NCBI GenBank assembly: GCA_030710605.1
Contig: CP092863.1
Span: forward strand, 116,688,680 to 116,752,679
Length of the DNA: 64,000 bases
Source of the DNA: Cordylochernes scorpioides
Lineage: Eukaryota > Arthropoda > Arachnida > Pseudoscorpiones > Chernetidae
Direction: 5' to 3'
Shown here: positions 37,096-48,324 of the stretch, piece after piece
Numbering within the stretch: the first letter of the stretch is position 1
Layout: every line of letters begins with the position of its first letter
The notes under the pieces: model-generated
What the model was told of the DNA's origin: nothing
Database searches by the model: none
What the model saw: the letters and a program-made list of their open reading frames with translations, nothing else
Program-made: the position numbers and the translations under genes

Positions 37096-38704
37096 TTGTA
37101 TCTATATAGGTCTGGAGTCTTTTAAGGATGATCCGCTCAAATATTTTTCCAAATATCGGCAAGAGACTAATTGGCCTAAAATCATCCAGGGATTTAGATA
37201 AATGCTTTTTTGGTATGGGAATAACTATAGCATGCTTCCATATCTTTGGAAAGTAGCAAAGATTAATAGATGCATTGAAAATGCTAGTTAAAAATACAAC
37301 CCATTTTAAAGGTAGGTTTTTGATTAATTTGGTAGTTATTTCATCGTGACCAGGCGCCTTGTTTGCAGAAAGTTTTGTTATTTCTTGTTTTACTTCTTGT
37401 GGTGATGTAAGTTTCAAAATATTTTCGTTGTTATCAAGAGTCATTCGAGTTTCATTTAAGGTTGGATGATTTGTTAGGGCTTCTTTTGAAACTATGGAAA
37501 AGTGTTTTGAGAAATGAAATGCCAAAGCCTTGCCAATTTCTTCATCTGAATGTAGAATATCACCATCTACGTTAATATTTTTAATTTCCGATTTTTTTCG
37601 AGTAGACTTCACTAGTCTCCAGAAGGTGTTTGGAGTATTTAACGCGCTGTTGATAAGATCATTTTGACTTTGCTGGTTGTACTTTTGTAATATAATATTC
37701 ACTTTCTTTTGAAAATGTAGATAAATTTCTCTGTGTCTGGGGTCCCATGTTGACTGCCATTTCTTTCTAGCTTTATTCTTTTCTCTGATAATGTTTTTAA
37801 TAAAAATAGGCACATGCGGTTTAACTATGGGAGAAACTATTGTATTTTTAGAATAAGTATTAAGAATGGTTTTGTTGAGGGTTCCAATTTCAAGATCAAT
37901 ATTTATAGTAGAATTTAAAGGGGATCTGGGAGGTGGATTATTGATTAAATCTTGCTGAAAATATATCCAGTTTGTGTTCTTATTTACTTTCATAGAAAAA
38001 TCATATTTAGGACATGCCAGCCTTAAAACTACAGGTAAGTGATCAGAAGATAATGCATCTACTGTGGTAATTTCAAAATTCCACGGCACATTTTTGAAAA
38101 CCGCAAAGTCCAAGAAGTCAGGATGACCAATATGACTGTAGTGAGTAGCCAAGGAAGGAGCTATTATGTCCAACCCTGCAGATTCCGAAAACTCATAAAG
38201 AACCATTCCACTCTGATTACTTTTACTAGAGCCCCATAATGGATGTTTGGAGTTCCAGTCTCCTGCAGCGATGACAAGATTATTTTGAAATAATTTACTC
38301 AAATCCTCACATTTCAATAGTTGATCTGGTTTGCGATAAACAGAAGAAATTTGCAGGCTGTTTTTTCCATCAGGTTTAAATACTATAGTAGTATTTTCCA
38401 AATAATCAGTCTTAACAATAAGCTTTCTATACTTGAAGAAATTTCTGAGGATAATAGCCGTTCCTCCTCCTCTCCCAATAAGACGGTCCATCCTAATAAC
38501 GTCGTAATTTCTAAGATTAAGAGTTTTAGAATTTTTCAAATGAGTTTCTGAGATTAGTGCTATATCGATTTCATTATATTCCAAAAAATAGAGTAGTTCA
38601 TCTTTTTTAGTTAAAATTCCATTGGAATTCCAGATTACCAATTTTAAAATAATATTTATATTCATTTTAGAACTTCGCCAATAATGCTTAATAGCTTTTC
38701 GCAA
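37096..38704 (-). pseudogene. LINE ORF2, endonuclease and N-terminal RT portion
   Basis: The APE-type endonuclease occupies the first roughly 225 residues: VIWNSNGILTKKDEL, ISETHL, GRGGGTAI, the motif GDWNSKHPLWGS and the C-terminal SSDHLPVVL. RT begins near residue 455 with APGHDEI and FRPISLLPIFGKIFERIIL. Reading is cut by the inserted LINE at 37095; the last roughly 20 residues of the computed ORF are read-through of that insert. Confidence 0.88.
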
Positions 38705-39888
38705 ATAGTTTTAATATTTTGATTAGCAAAGTTTTGTTTCGATACACTTGCATAACTAGGCTTAAAAGTACTTTCCTGCACTGCGCTGTTGTCTTTGGTA
38801 ACATTGCTATGAATATATGAAGATACCTTGGGAATTTGTGGTCGTTGGTTAAGAGACTGGTTGGGAATTTTTGGGAACGCAGGGCAGCCACGATAATTGG
38901 CCGTGTGAGCTTTCCCGCAGTTTACACACTTGGGTGAATATTGCTTCGTTTTTTTCGGGCAATCTTTGGTATGATGAGCTTCGGCGCATTTGACACATTT
39001 AGGTTTTAGAAAGCAATTCAATTGCCCATGGCCAAACCCTTGACAATTGAAACATTGGGTGACCTTTTTGGGAGATCTGAAGGCTTCAACGACCACTTTC
39101 TGGTACAGCAGGTCAGTCAGATTATAAATATTCTTGTTGGAATCATATTTTGGAAGTTCAACAAGAACTATGTTCATTGCCTGCTTTGACGATTGGCGGT
39201 GAAGCCTTTTTACCGAGGCCTCTTTAAAGCCTAAGTGGGATAATTCAACTGCAATGTCTTCAATTTTAAAACTGGTTGAAACGCCTTTTATGACTACCTT
39301 TAAAGGTTTTTCTTCTTGTAATTTATAGGAGTAGTCGCCGTTATTTAAACGAACATATTCACGGATCTTTTTGAAGTCTCCTATATTCTTAGCTTTGATA
39401 ATATGCTTAGGTCCTGATATGGTGGCTTGGAATGGTTCATCAGCTAAGTTGTTTAGTTCTTTACAAAGCAATTTCCAATCGTTCACATTTTCAACAATAA
39501 CAGGAGGAATTCTGATTTTTCTACTCTTTGGGACATCACACCAAGGTCCTTCCTCATCGTGACCCTCCTCCACTTCGTCCAAATCATTTTTATTATTACG
39601 GCTCTGATTGTCTAATTGAATTCTAGGATTCTTTGGATTTTCTTCATCATCAGAGGATGAAATGCAATTTTCTTTTGATTGTCGTTGTCGTTTTCGTGCA
39701 GTAACTGCCTCATCTTCAAAAACATATGGGATTTGACAACGATCTAAAATTTGTTTTAAAAGCGTGGCATCAATTGTGCATACTTTTTCTCCATTCAGGC
39801 CTTTTTTAGTTTTTATATAAATTGGAGTCAGGACTTCTGATTGTTCTATTTCTTCCGCCCATAATAATTTCCTGTTATCATCAGACAT
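38662..39888 (-). CDS. LINE ORF1, Gag-like RNA-binding protein
   Basis: 408 codons, uninterrupted. The N-terminal half is acidic. The middle carries the domain that precedes the knuckles in insect LINE Gags (KVVIKGVSTSFKIEDIAVEL). The C-terminal third has three Cys/His knuckles: CFNCQGFGHGQLNC, CVKCAEAHHTKDC and CVNCGKAHTANYRGC. It binds element RNA. It overlaps ORF2 by 43 bp, so ORF2 is probably translated by re-initiation or frameshift. Confidence 0.9.
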   Translation of the reverse strand: MSDDNRKLLWAEEIEQSEVLTPIYIKTKKGLNGEKVCTIDATLLKQILDRCQIPYVFEDEAVTARKRQRQSKENCISSSDDEENPKNPRIQLDNQSRNNKNDLDEVEEGHDEEGPWCDVPKSRKIRIPPVIVENVNDWKLLCKELNNLADEPFQATISGPKHIIKAKNIGDFKKIREYVRLNNGDYSYKLQEEKPLKVVIKGVSTSFKIEDIAVELSHLGFKEASVKRLHRQSSKQAMNIVLVELPKYDSNKNIYNLTDLLYQKVVVEAFRSPKKVTQCFNCQGFGHGQLNCFLKPKCVKCAEAHHTKDCPKKTKQYSPKCVNCGKAHTANYRGCPAFPKIPNQSLNQRPQIPKVSSYIHSNVTKDNSAVQESTFKPSYASVSKQNFANQNIKTICEKLLSIIGEVLK

Positions 39889-40209
39889 TTTTTATATATT
39901 TACTTATTTAAAGAAAAGAAAACAATTTGAATTTAAATTTTGAGGAGGAAACAAATCCCTTGCATCCTTGTTGGCTCGTGCACGCGCATTTATAATTGTC
40001 TCGATCATTTTAACGACCTCCAACCCATTATTATTATTATTTAAATAAAAAAAAAATCAATCTAAAACATAACACGTAAATGCTATACTTTATATCAACC
40101 TCAAACTGTTGGGAATCTCTTATGGTTCAGACAATGAAACAACAAATAACAAGTTTACTTACAGCTGAAGTGGTTTTAAAGAATTAGGCGATTTTACCTT
40201 TTATGAAAG

Positions 40210-41130
40210 TACTAGACGAATGGCCCGGGCAACGCCCGGGTTTTACCCGAGTGCGAATATATTTTAAAAACGTTGTCTTGGGTGGTCGCTATAGACAGGG
40301 TGGTCTGTATAGACAGGTGTATGTATCACACAGCCGATAACAGGGTTGTCTAGAGTGGCCGCTATAGACAGGGTGGTCTGTATAGACAGGTGTATGTATC
40401 ACACAGCCGATAACAGGGTTGTCTAGAGTGGCCGCTATAGACAGGGTGGTCTGTATAGACAGGTGTATGTATCACACAGCCGATAACAGGGTTGTCTAGA
40501 GTGGTCGCTATAGACAGGGTGGTCTGTATAGACAGGTGGATGTATCACACAGCTGATAACAGGGTTGCCTAGAGTGGCCGCTATAGACAGGGTGGTCTGT
40601 ATAGACAGGTGGATGTATCACACAGCTGATAACAGGGTTGTCTAGAGTGGCCGCTATAGACAGGGTGGTCTGTATAGACAGGTGTATGTGAGTGGCCGCT
40701 ATAGACAGGGTGGTCTGTATAGACAGGTGTATGTATCACACAGCCGATAACAGGGTTGTCTAGAGTGGCCGCTATAGACAGGGTGGTCTGTATATACAGG
40801 TGTATGTATCACACTGCTGATAACAGGGTTGCCTAGGGTGACCGCTATAGACAGGGTGGTCTGTATAGACAGGTGAATGTAACACACTAATGATAACAGG
40901 GTTGCCTAAGGTGACCGCTATAGACAGGGTGGTCTGTATTGACAGGTGGATGTATCACACAGCTGATAACAGGGTTGTCTAGAGTGGCCGCTATAGACAG
41001 GTGTAGGTATCACACAGCTGATAACAGGGTTGTCTAGAGGGGGGCAGGGAGGTCACGTGTTCGCCGGCGGCAGCCAATGGGCGCGCATTCTATCCGTGAA
41101 CGGTGACGGTGAGCTTCAGAATAAGGCAAT
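40210..41130 (-). mobile_element. Non-autonomous Helitron inside the copia LTR, carrying a minisatellite
   Basis: Complement of CTAG just after AGTA at 40209-40213, the hairpin GCCCGGGCAACGCCCGGGT, sub-terminal block, then tandem repeats, and the far end CAGAATAAGGCA shared with the Helitrons at 7437 and 33470. The empty site is seen in the right copia LTR. Confidence 0.88.
40280..41037. repeat. 73-bp minisatellite, about 10-11 units
   Basis: CTATAGACAGGGTGGTCTGT begins at 40289, 40362, 40435, 40508, 40581 and 40654. It then recurs at 40699 (unit shortened to 45 bp), 40772, 40845 and 40918, and in a truncated form at 40991. Each full unit also contains CAGATAACAGGG-like sequence. ORFs across it are artefacts of the periodicity. 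Confidence 0.95.
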
Positions 41131-41357
41131 TATATATTTTTCAAAGAGAGAGAGAAAAGAACATTTAACAATTTACATTACAATTACTTATTTTGTAAAA
41201 CAAAACACTTCTTTGTTCTCGTTTTTATATTACAGTGTTGTCAGTCTAAAAGTATTTCAAGATCATTGATTTACTATTCTTCTTTTTTTTTTTCCAACAT
41301 TCCCTCTTAAATAAGTGATCTTATCACATTCAACAGTTTCTTCACTTGACTTATGTT

Positions 41358-41978
41358 TTAAATGGTTGTCATAAGAAGGGATTTGAATTTGTCAAACTTT
41401 GGTCTGGCTAGAGGTTTTGTTAGGATGTCTGCAATTTGATGTTCTGTTGGATAATATATCAGGTTAAACTTTTGAGTTCGATCTTTCACAAAATGATATT
41501 TGACATCAATATGTTTAGTTTTAGTGGTGAATTGGCCTGATTTTATAATTTCTATAGCGCTTTGGTTATCAACATAGAGATTTATATCAAAGTTATCTGG
41601 AATTAATTCTTCTAGTAGGGATCTTATGTATGCCACTTCTTTGCATGCATCTGCTGCAGCAATGAACTCTGCTTCAGTGCTGGAAAGGGCAATTACAGGT
41701 TGCTTTCTGGAGCACCAACTTATGGGACCTCCACATAAGTAAACTACATATCCTGTGGTACTTTTTCTAGTTTTGATATCTCCAGCAAAGTCAGAATCAC
41801 AATACACATTTAATTCAAATGACAGCTCTCCATCATATGATATGCCTAAATTGGTGGTGTGGTTTAAATATCTTAGGGTTCTTTTGATGTTTATAATATC
41901 TTGAGTTGTAGGATCATGCATTGACCTGCTTTCAAAAATTGTGGCAAAGGTCATGTCTGGTCTAGTTTTGTTTGTCAA
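41358..41978 (-). pseudogene. Copia RNase H and RT C-terminus
   Basis: 207 codons. RNase H motifs include YCDSDFAGD, TGYVVYL, SSTEAEFIAAADACKEV and HIDVKYHFVKD, ending DILTKPLARPKFDKF. It belongs to the gag-pol frame; the break upstream is a frame change. Confidence 0.9.
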
Positions 41979-41999
41979 ATATAAAAGGCTTCCAATTGC

Positions 42000-43068
42000 T
42001 TGTCTGTAGGGAAATTTGTTATCATTTGATATTTCTAAGTTTTTGTCTAGTTCTTTTACTACATCTGTAATGGGAGTGGGTACTGGTTTTGGGTTTGGAA
42101 TATTATATCTTTCAAGAACTGATTTTGCATAATTTTCTTGTGAAAGTAAAATTTTATTTTTTCCTCAAAACACAAATTTATTCCCAAAAAAGTTCTTGGA
42201 TCATTGTTTATTTTAACTTCAAACTCTTGGGATAGTTTTTCTAAAATATTATTTAATTCTTCTTCATTATCTCCCATTAAGATACCATCATCTACATATA
42301 TTGCAAGGTACATATTTCCTTTGTTGGTTTTTTAAAAAGACATGGCTCTGATTTTAGTTGTATGAAATCTTGGGATTTGAAAAGGTTTTTAATCTTTCAT
42401 TCCATTTTAAAGGGGCTTGCTTTAAACCATACAATGCCTTTCTTAACATGCATATGTTCCCTTTATAACCTTCTGGCAATTGAACATATATTTCTTCATC
42501 CAAAAAACCCATATAGAAAAGCTGTTTTTATGTCAAATGTTTTAAAAACAAACTTTTTCTTAGCCATTAGAGCAAAGCATATCCTTAAAGAGACAGTGCT
42601 TATAACTGGACTGAATGTCTCATCATAATCAATGCCTGCTTCTTGTTCAAAGCCTCTTACAACTAGTCTTGCATTGTAGCGGCCATCTTCTTTCACTTTG
42701 AAGAGCCATTTAGAGGTCAGAATCTTCTTGTTTGACGCTTCATTTTCTTTTACTATTTCCCAAACTTCATTTTTGGCAAGAGACTCTTTTTCTTCTTTTA
42801 TTGCGTTTTTCCATTTTTCTTGATTTGGACCAGATATAGCTTCCGAGTAAGTTAGAAGAGCTGATTCTGTTGTTCCGTCCCGTTCTAAATAGAAGTCTTC
42901 ATATCTTGATGGTGTTTGTAAACTACTTCTTGGTCTAAGATTATATTTTGATGTACTTGGTTTTGTAGGGATATCTTCTTTGTCTTCAGAGACTTCTGGT
43001 AGACTTGGTTCTTCATTTAATTCTAGTTGGTCTTCAGATTCTTCTTCTGGTTCGACAATAGGTATTTT
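42000..43068 (-). pseudogene. Copia reverse transcriptase, frame-broken
   Basis: RT motifs in separate frames: ARLVVRGFEQEAGIDYDETF near 42630-42690 and the catalytic YVDDGILMG near 42275-42300. Between them the frame changes near 42330 and 42500. Upstream is the acidic linker that follows integrase. Confidence 0.85.
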
Positions 43069-43934
43069 TTATTCTTTATTTATACATCCTTTATCTAAAA
43101 AGATTACATCTCTAGCTGTAAAGATTTGTTTGCTTTGTTCATCCCAAAGGCGATAACCATTTGGTGCATAACCTATAAAGGTATATTTTTTACTTCTGTC
43201 TTCCAATTTCTTTATGTGTTTTAGGGTTTTGATATAAGCTTCACAACCAAAAATTTGTAAGTTTGACAAATTTGGTCTTTTGTTGAACCAAAGTTCTGCA
43301 GGAGTTTTCTCTAATTCTTGAGTAGGGCTTCGGTTCAGCAAATAGGCTGAAACCCTTACAGCTTCTCCCCACATGTATTTTTCTACACCAGAATCAATCA
43401 AAAGAGCTCTTGTTTTCTCCATCAGGGTTCTATTTAATCTTTCGGCTTTGCCGTTTAGCTGAGGTGAGTGAGGTATGGTGAGATCCATAATGATTCCTTT
43501 AGCTTTGCACCAGGATTTTATATCTTCATTTACATATTCTCCGCCATTGTCACATCTTATTTTTGAAACTTTTAGATTCATTTGGTTTTCTGCTTCTGTA
43601 ATAAATTCTTTCAGATATCCTTTTACTTCATATTTATTTTGTAACAAATACACATGACAAAAATGTGTGTAGTCATCAAGAAATGTTAAAAAATAGTTTT
43701 TTGTTGTCATGGGTAGTGGGATCTAAAGGTCCACATACATCTGTATGGATTATTTCTAAAGGCCTTTTTGATTTTGTTCTAATGGAATTGAATGGCTTTC
43801 TTACCTGTTTAGCTTTAATGCATGTTTCACAAATTTCATCTTTACTTATTTTTTCTATGTTTATTCCATTAACCATAGATTTTAATTGTTTTAAGCTTGA
43901 AAACTTATGTGACCCATTTTTCTGTGCCATTTGA
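43069..43934 (-). pseudogene. Copia integrase (zinc finger and catalytic core)
   Basis: The pre-integrase/HHCC part reads CETCIKAKQVRKPF and HTDVCGPL. The core reads TFLDDYTHFCHVYLL, RCDNGGEYV and HSPQLNGKAERLNRTLMEK, then LFGCEAY-type motifs. A frame change sits near 43690. Confidence 0.88.
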
Positions 43935-43972
43935 GCATTTCTTCATTTTGGGTAGCTGTTAGGTGAGATTCT

Positions 43973-44614
43973 TTAATTTCGGGATTTTCTGTTTCTATAT
44001 TTATTGTATATAGTCCATTTTCCCGTTTTTCTCCTTCTAAAACTTTTATTCCATTTTTTTACGACAAATACCTTTTCATCTTCAAAGACGACTTTGCCTT
44101 TATTTCTGGTAATGGCACTTACAGATAGTAAATTATTTGTCAAGTTTGGTACAAACATCACCTCCTTGAGATCATATTTCTTCCCTTGAATTTCTCCGAC
44201 TGATTTTGCTATTAGAGTTTCTTCCTTTTTCGCTATTGATATTTTTGAGTTGCAATCTACTTCATCTAGTAAAAACTTTTTACTATTTATCATATGGCTT
44301 GTTGAGCCACTGTCTACAATGAATTCTAACAATTCCTCATTTTTACATTTTAAAGTCACTCCTGCAAAAAAGGACAATTTTTCTTCATTTTTGTTTCTGA
44401 AAAAGCAATCCTTTTCTTTATGATTTGTCTTTTTACAAATTCGGCAAGGAATATTTTCCTGGAATTTATTTTGAGATTTCTTAAAGAAGCATTGGTCTTG
44501 AGTATGATTTGCCTTTTTACAGATGGTACACCATTTTTTATTTAGTCTACAGTATTTTGCTAAGTGCCCGCTCTTTTTGCAGTTAAAGCACTGCTTTACT
44601 TTAGTAGCACTCAT
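43973..44614 (-). pseudogene. Copia nucleocapsid and protease
   Basis: Three CCHC-type knuckles (CFNCKKSGHLAKYC, then two C-IC-K-NH variants), followed by the aspartic protease FIVDSGSTSHM near 44300. The frame slips in an A-run of seven near 44055-44061; the neighbouring frame continues with a plausible LEGEKRENGLYTINI. Confidence 0.88.
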
Positions 44615-44795
44615 GGCTATTCCCTCTTCAGGCTTTACTTTTGTTTAGTTTCTTCAAGTGATAGTCTTGATATTAAGTTTGCTAAAGTTTTCTCACTTTT
44701 TGTTGTCGAGTCCCATGCTGTGCTGAAGTAATTAGTCTGGCAAAATGCTCAATATTTTAGAAATTACAAAGCTTTCCTCAATTTCTTGTTTTACA

Positions 44796-45209
44796 TTATT
44801 TAGTTTGAATACTAAATTTTGTATTCTGCTTATTTGTTGCCATATCTGTATTTTTATCAAATTTGAATCCATGAAATTCTTGTAGTAATTTGCATTTTAA
44901 TTGCTCATCTTCTCTTTGATAAATGGCTACTAGTTTTTCATACATTTCTTTTGAAGTTTTGCAATTTAGAATATGTGTTAAAACATTCTTTTCAATGGTT
45001 AACATTATGTATTTTTGTGTTTTGGCGTCTTTTAAGCTCCATTTATCTTTTCCAGTTTCATCTTTCAAGTCTTCAAACAACGATTTTCCATTTACAATAT
45101 CTAGAAGGCCATTTGCTTTGAAAATAAGTGTTATCTGAAAATTCCATAAATAAAAAATTTCAGGACTTTTAAGTCTCACAATATTTGCGATATCTTCGCT
45201 GACAGCCAT
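44796..45209 (-). pseudogene. Copia Gag N-terminus
   Basis: Starts MAVSEDIANIVRLKSPEIFY and continues through a typical copia Gag region (IMLTIEKNVLTHILNCKTSK, KLVAIYQREDEQLKCKLLQE). A frame change near 44815 precedes the nucleocapsid. Confidence 0.85.
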
Positions 45210-45284
45210 TTTTGTTTTTATTTATATTTTATCCTATATTTTATATATATTTTACCGCGATTCAAAAACCACGCTCTGCTACCA

Positions 45285-45565
45285 TGTTGGGAATCTCTTA
45301 TGGTTCAGACAATGAAACAACAAATAACATGTTTACTTACAGCTGAAGTGGTTTTAAGGAATTGGGCGATTTTACCTTTTATTAAAGTATTTTAAATTTA
45401 TTATTTTCAAAGAGAGAGAGAGAGAAAAGAACATTTAACAATTTACATTACAATTACTAATTTTGTAAAACAAAACACTTCTTTGTTCTCGTTTTTATAT
45501 TACAGTGTTGTCAGTCTAAAAGTATTTCAAGATCATTGATTTACTATTCTTCTTTTTTTCCAACA
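45285..45565 (-). repeat. Copia 5' LTR (281 bp)
   Basis: Intact LTR, TGTTGG...CCAACA in the plus-strand reading. A (GA)n tract lies in the middle. Confidence 0.95.
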
Positions 45566-45570
45566 CAAAC

Positions 45571-47000
45571 TACTAAACCAAAGAACCTAAAGGATCTATA
45601 CAAAGGAATTATTGCAGATTATAGAGCTTGCTTTCACAGCGGAGGTCATTTTGAAAAATGAGAATGTTGATTTTTTAAAATATTATTTAATTAACTCAGT
45701 AGGTTCCTGGAGCCACGTGCCGAAGTCACCAACTACTCGGACTGTCCATCTAACTTAAGGCTTCTTGGTTTTATTTACAATACCAGCAGAAGTTCAATTT
45801 ATGAGGTGGCGCCATTTATATCTTGGAAGATTTTCTAGAAATACTGTGCGTTGATAATAAAATAAAAGCTACAGAAACGAGTGTTTGTGACGAATACACA
45901 TAAAGGTGACGGCCATTCCTTTTATTTCTGAAGCCAAAACAAGATCACTTTAAAAAAAGGTAGGTTGTTCTAGAAAAATCTTTATTGAGAATGACCGATC
46001 ATGTCAAATTGACATTTTTAGAAAATATAATAATCTTTTAATGAAGATATAACTACATATATATGACGTGCAAACTACATTTTTTTCACACGTTATATAG
46101 CAAAAATTCAAGCACAAATATTAGCTTCTCAAATGATTTGTATGCAAATTTTAACATATAAACATTTTCTGCCAATCTTAAAATATGTGACGTATGTGCA
46201 ACAAAGTTTTACTATCCGTTTTTTAATTGCATTTTTAAAAAATATGATATGAGATACTCATGAATCGAAAGTTATTAAACAAAATTTATATTTCAAAGGT
46301 ATATGGAAATGGAGATATCGGTATTGATATTGTTTTTTAGCATAAAACCCTATTTATGAGATTTATATCTTAATACCTTCATGATGGGTTAGGGGTGCGA
46401 CTGCTGTTGGCTAAAAAAGCTGACCTGGTGTAAACTTACCCATGGGATAATAATAAAAAAAAAAATACCAACACAATGGAGTTATGTAGTGTAGAGTAGA
46501 GAGAGCGGTTCAAAATATTATATTTAAGGTAGTTCATGAGGAATGAAGTGAGCTTCGAAAAAAAAAAAAACTTGTTTTAAGTGGTAGACTGATGGCTGAA
46601 ACCATATGATCCCATGTTAAGTGACACAACCTATGTTGTTATTCATCCATATTGTCTCTCTAAGTGGCCGCTTTAAACACATTTTGTACAGATTTGTGAA
46701 GCTCTATTCTACACTATGTGACTTTTTACAGACATGTTTGGACATCTTGTCTAAAACTCTTGTGTTGGTATGAGATGGTAAGCAAGGAATAGAGAACTTA
46801 TTTGCATATTCGGAAGAAAACCCTGAAATACTATTAAAAGACTAGCCATAGAAGGAAAGCACTCTGAGAAGACAGGAATACAGCCAGCCACCAACTTATG
46901 GTTGAGGCGAAATCGATACATTTTAGCTTATTATCCGTAAGTTTACATAGTGCGTCGTCAACTCCCCATATATTGAAACAGTGCAGCAAACTACATTATA
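45571..47000. other. Spacer without a confident gene
   Basis: A/T-rich sequence with no ORF of coding quality and no repeat that I can match inside the window. Confidence 0.5.
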
Positions 47001-47009
47001 AAAGAACGG

Positions 47010-47880
47010 CGATGAAGCATTAATTGGGATTCCACTTTGAAGAAGATATACAAAAGATGCGGGCAAGCCAGTAAAGAAGACGGTACCAGGAGAATCGGGA
47101 GCGGCCTAAAAGACGTTGTAGTCCAGGCTGGACGAGTACAATGTGAGCGAGACGTTTCACAAGAGTGACATCCACGGCGTCAAGGACCCTTCCGACGGCG
47201 GCAAGTCCCCACTTAGTGTACTCTTTCCGTTTAGTACTACGTGTAATAAATCGATAACTTTGGCTGCATCCTTTACGGATCATCAACTCCCGTAGAGATG
47301 CCTGTGGGCTAATTGGTCGGCCCCGTGGAGTTAGACCTTGAAGGCGGGCGCGAGAGGCCATGCTCAGTGCATGGAGAATGCACCAGATGGCTGGAAAACT
47401 GGATGGCATTGGTGCGGCCGTAGGCGTACAAGCTCAACAGATTATGTAGCCATGCCATTCTAAGGTGCCTTTCTTACGAACTCGCGCCTCAACTAGACAA
47501 AGAACACGAACGGCATCTGGGTGGTGCAGGGCCCATTTTCCGGGCTTTATCACATCGGCGGAATGGCCGCCCTACTCACTCGATCTCGACCCGATGAATT
47601 ACAGCGTGTGGTCTAGGCCAGGACCTGTGCTACACGCCACAAAATTTTGAATGCGCTGAAGCGATCGCTGCGCCGAGAATGGGACCGAATGTCGCCGGAG
47701 GACCTGCTGCCCATAGCCGAAAATTTCAAGTCACATTTGGACCTGCGTATCGCCGCCAAAGGAAGCCACTTTGAAACTTAATTAGCATCTATATAATTGT
47801 TAATTTGTTGATTTTTTTTGTTTATTAAAATTATGTCTAAAAATGTTTAACTCTTATTATGGGACACCCTGTAAATATAT
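47010..47880 (+). pseudogene. Mariner transposase remnant, C-terminal part
   Basis: The plus strand encodes PPYSLDLDPMNYSVW near 47569-47613, the region of the third catalytic Asp in mariners with Asp changed to Asn. A C-terminal tail follows (LKRSLRREWDRMSPEDLLPI, ending SHFET). It is followed by a TIR-like TATGGGACACCCTG and TA. The 5' portion (47010-47410) is GC-richer than its surroundings and scrambled. GACGTTTCACAAGAGTGACA near 47150 matches Helitron bodies, so the remnant is chimeric. Confidence 0.65.
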
Positions 47881-48324
47881 TGCAGAGAGATATGTAAATG
47901 AATTGAAAATATCAACACACACAGAATTTGTACATAGCATTGCTTGCAAAAATATGCAAATAACTTACAAGTTTTACTGAACATTATATATTCAAATTAA
48001 AATCAAAAATAAAGAGTGATATTATTTTTAGTGAATCGTATTATGGTAATTTAATACATATTATGGTTAATTTAGAAATGAACTGAAGCGCATGCGCTGA
48101 AATAATTGAGAGCTTTCTTTAATTTAGGATAGTGCGTGTCATGGCAGTTTCCAGGAAATAATACACTTCGTAAAAACGCTGAATATATGAGATATTAAGT
48201 TTTTTACTACCTAAGGATTAAAAAAAAAAATACGTTGAAATTATTTTTACAAGACTTCTATTATTCTAATATATATACATAATCATAATCAATTTTAACA
48301 TGGCGTCCATCTTTTTATTTACAT

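Larger units (their letters stand above)
35255..39990 (-). mobile_element. Jockey-like non-LTR retrotransposon (LINE), near full length
   Basis: On the minus strand: a 5' region to about 39990, ORF1 (Gag-like, three CCHC-type knuckles), ORF2 (endonuclease then reverse transcriptase), and a 3' end with AATAAATAAAATAAATAAAT near 35255-35275. A second LINE fragment interrupts ORF2 at 36486-37095. An APE-type endonuclease plus a knuckle-bearing ORF1 indicates the Jockey group. Confidence 0.92.
40107..41299 (-). repeat. Copia 3' LTR, interrupted by a Helitron
   Basis: Matches the 281-bp right LTR with a Helitron insertion at about 40210-41130, after GAAAGTA. The LTR resumes at TTTTTCAAAGAGAGAG. 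Confidence 0.93.
40107..45565 (-). mobile_element. Ty1/copia LTR retrotransposon with LTRs, PBS, PPT and 5-bp target duplication
   Basis: LTRs begin TGTTGGGAATC and end TTCCAACA. The target duplication CAAAC sits at 40102-40106 and 45566-45570. Next to the right (5') LTR, the minus strand reads TGGTAGCAGAGC, complementary to the 3' end of initiator tRNA-Met, an expected copia primer. A polypurine tract, AAGAGGGAA, abuts the left LTR. Integrase precedes RT, the copia order. The two LTRs differ by few substitutions, so the insertion is young. Confidence 0.96.

Noticed and set aside
40280-41037. Regular repeats resembling a CRISPR array
   Set aside because: Units are contiguous 73-bp tandem repeats without unique spacers, inside a Helitron in a eukaryotic genome.
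47020-47409. 129-codon minus-strand ORF
   Set aside because: It lies in a scrambled mariner/Helitron chimera and I could not match it to any transposase motif.
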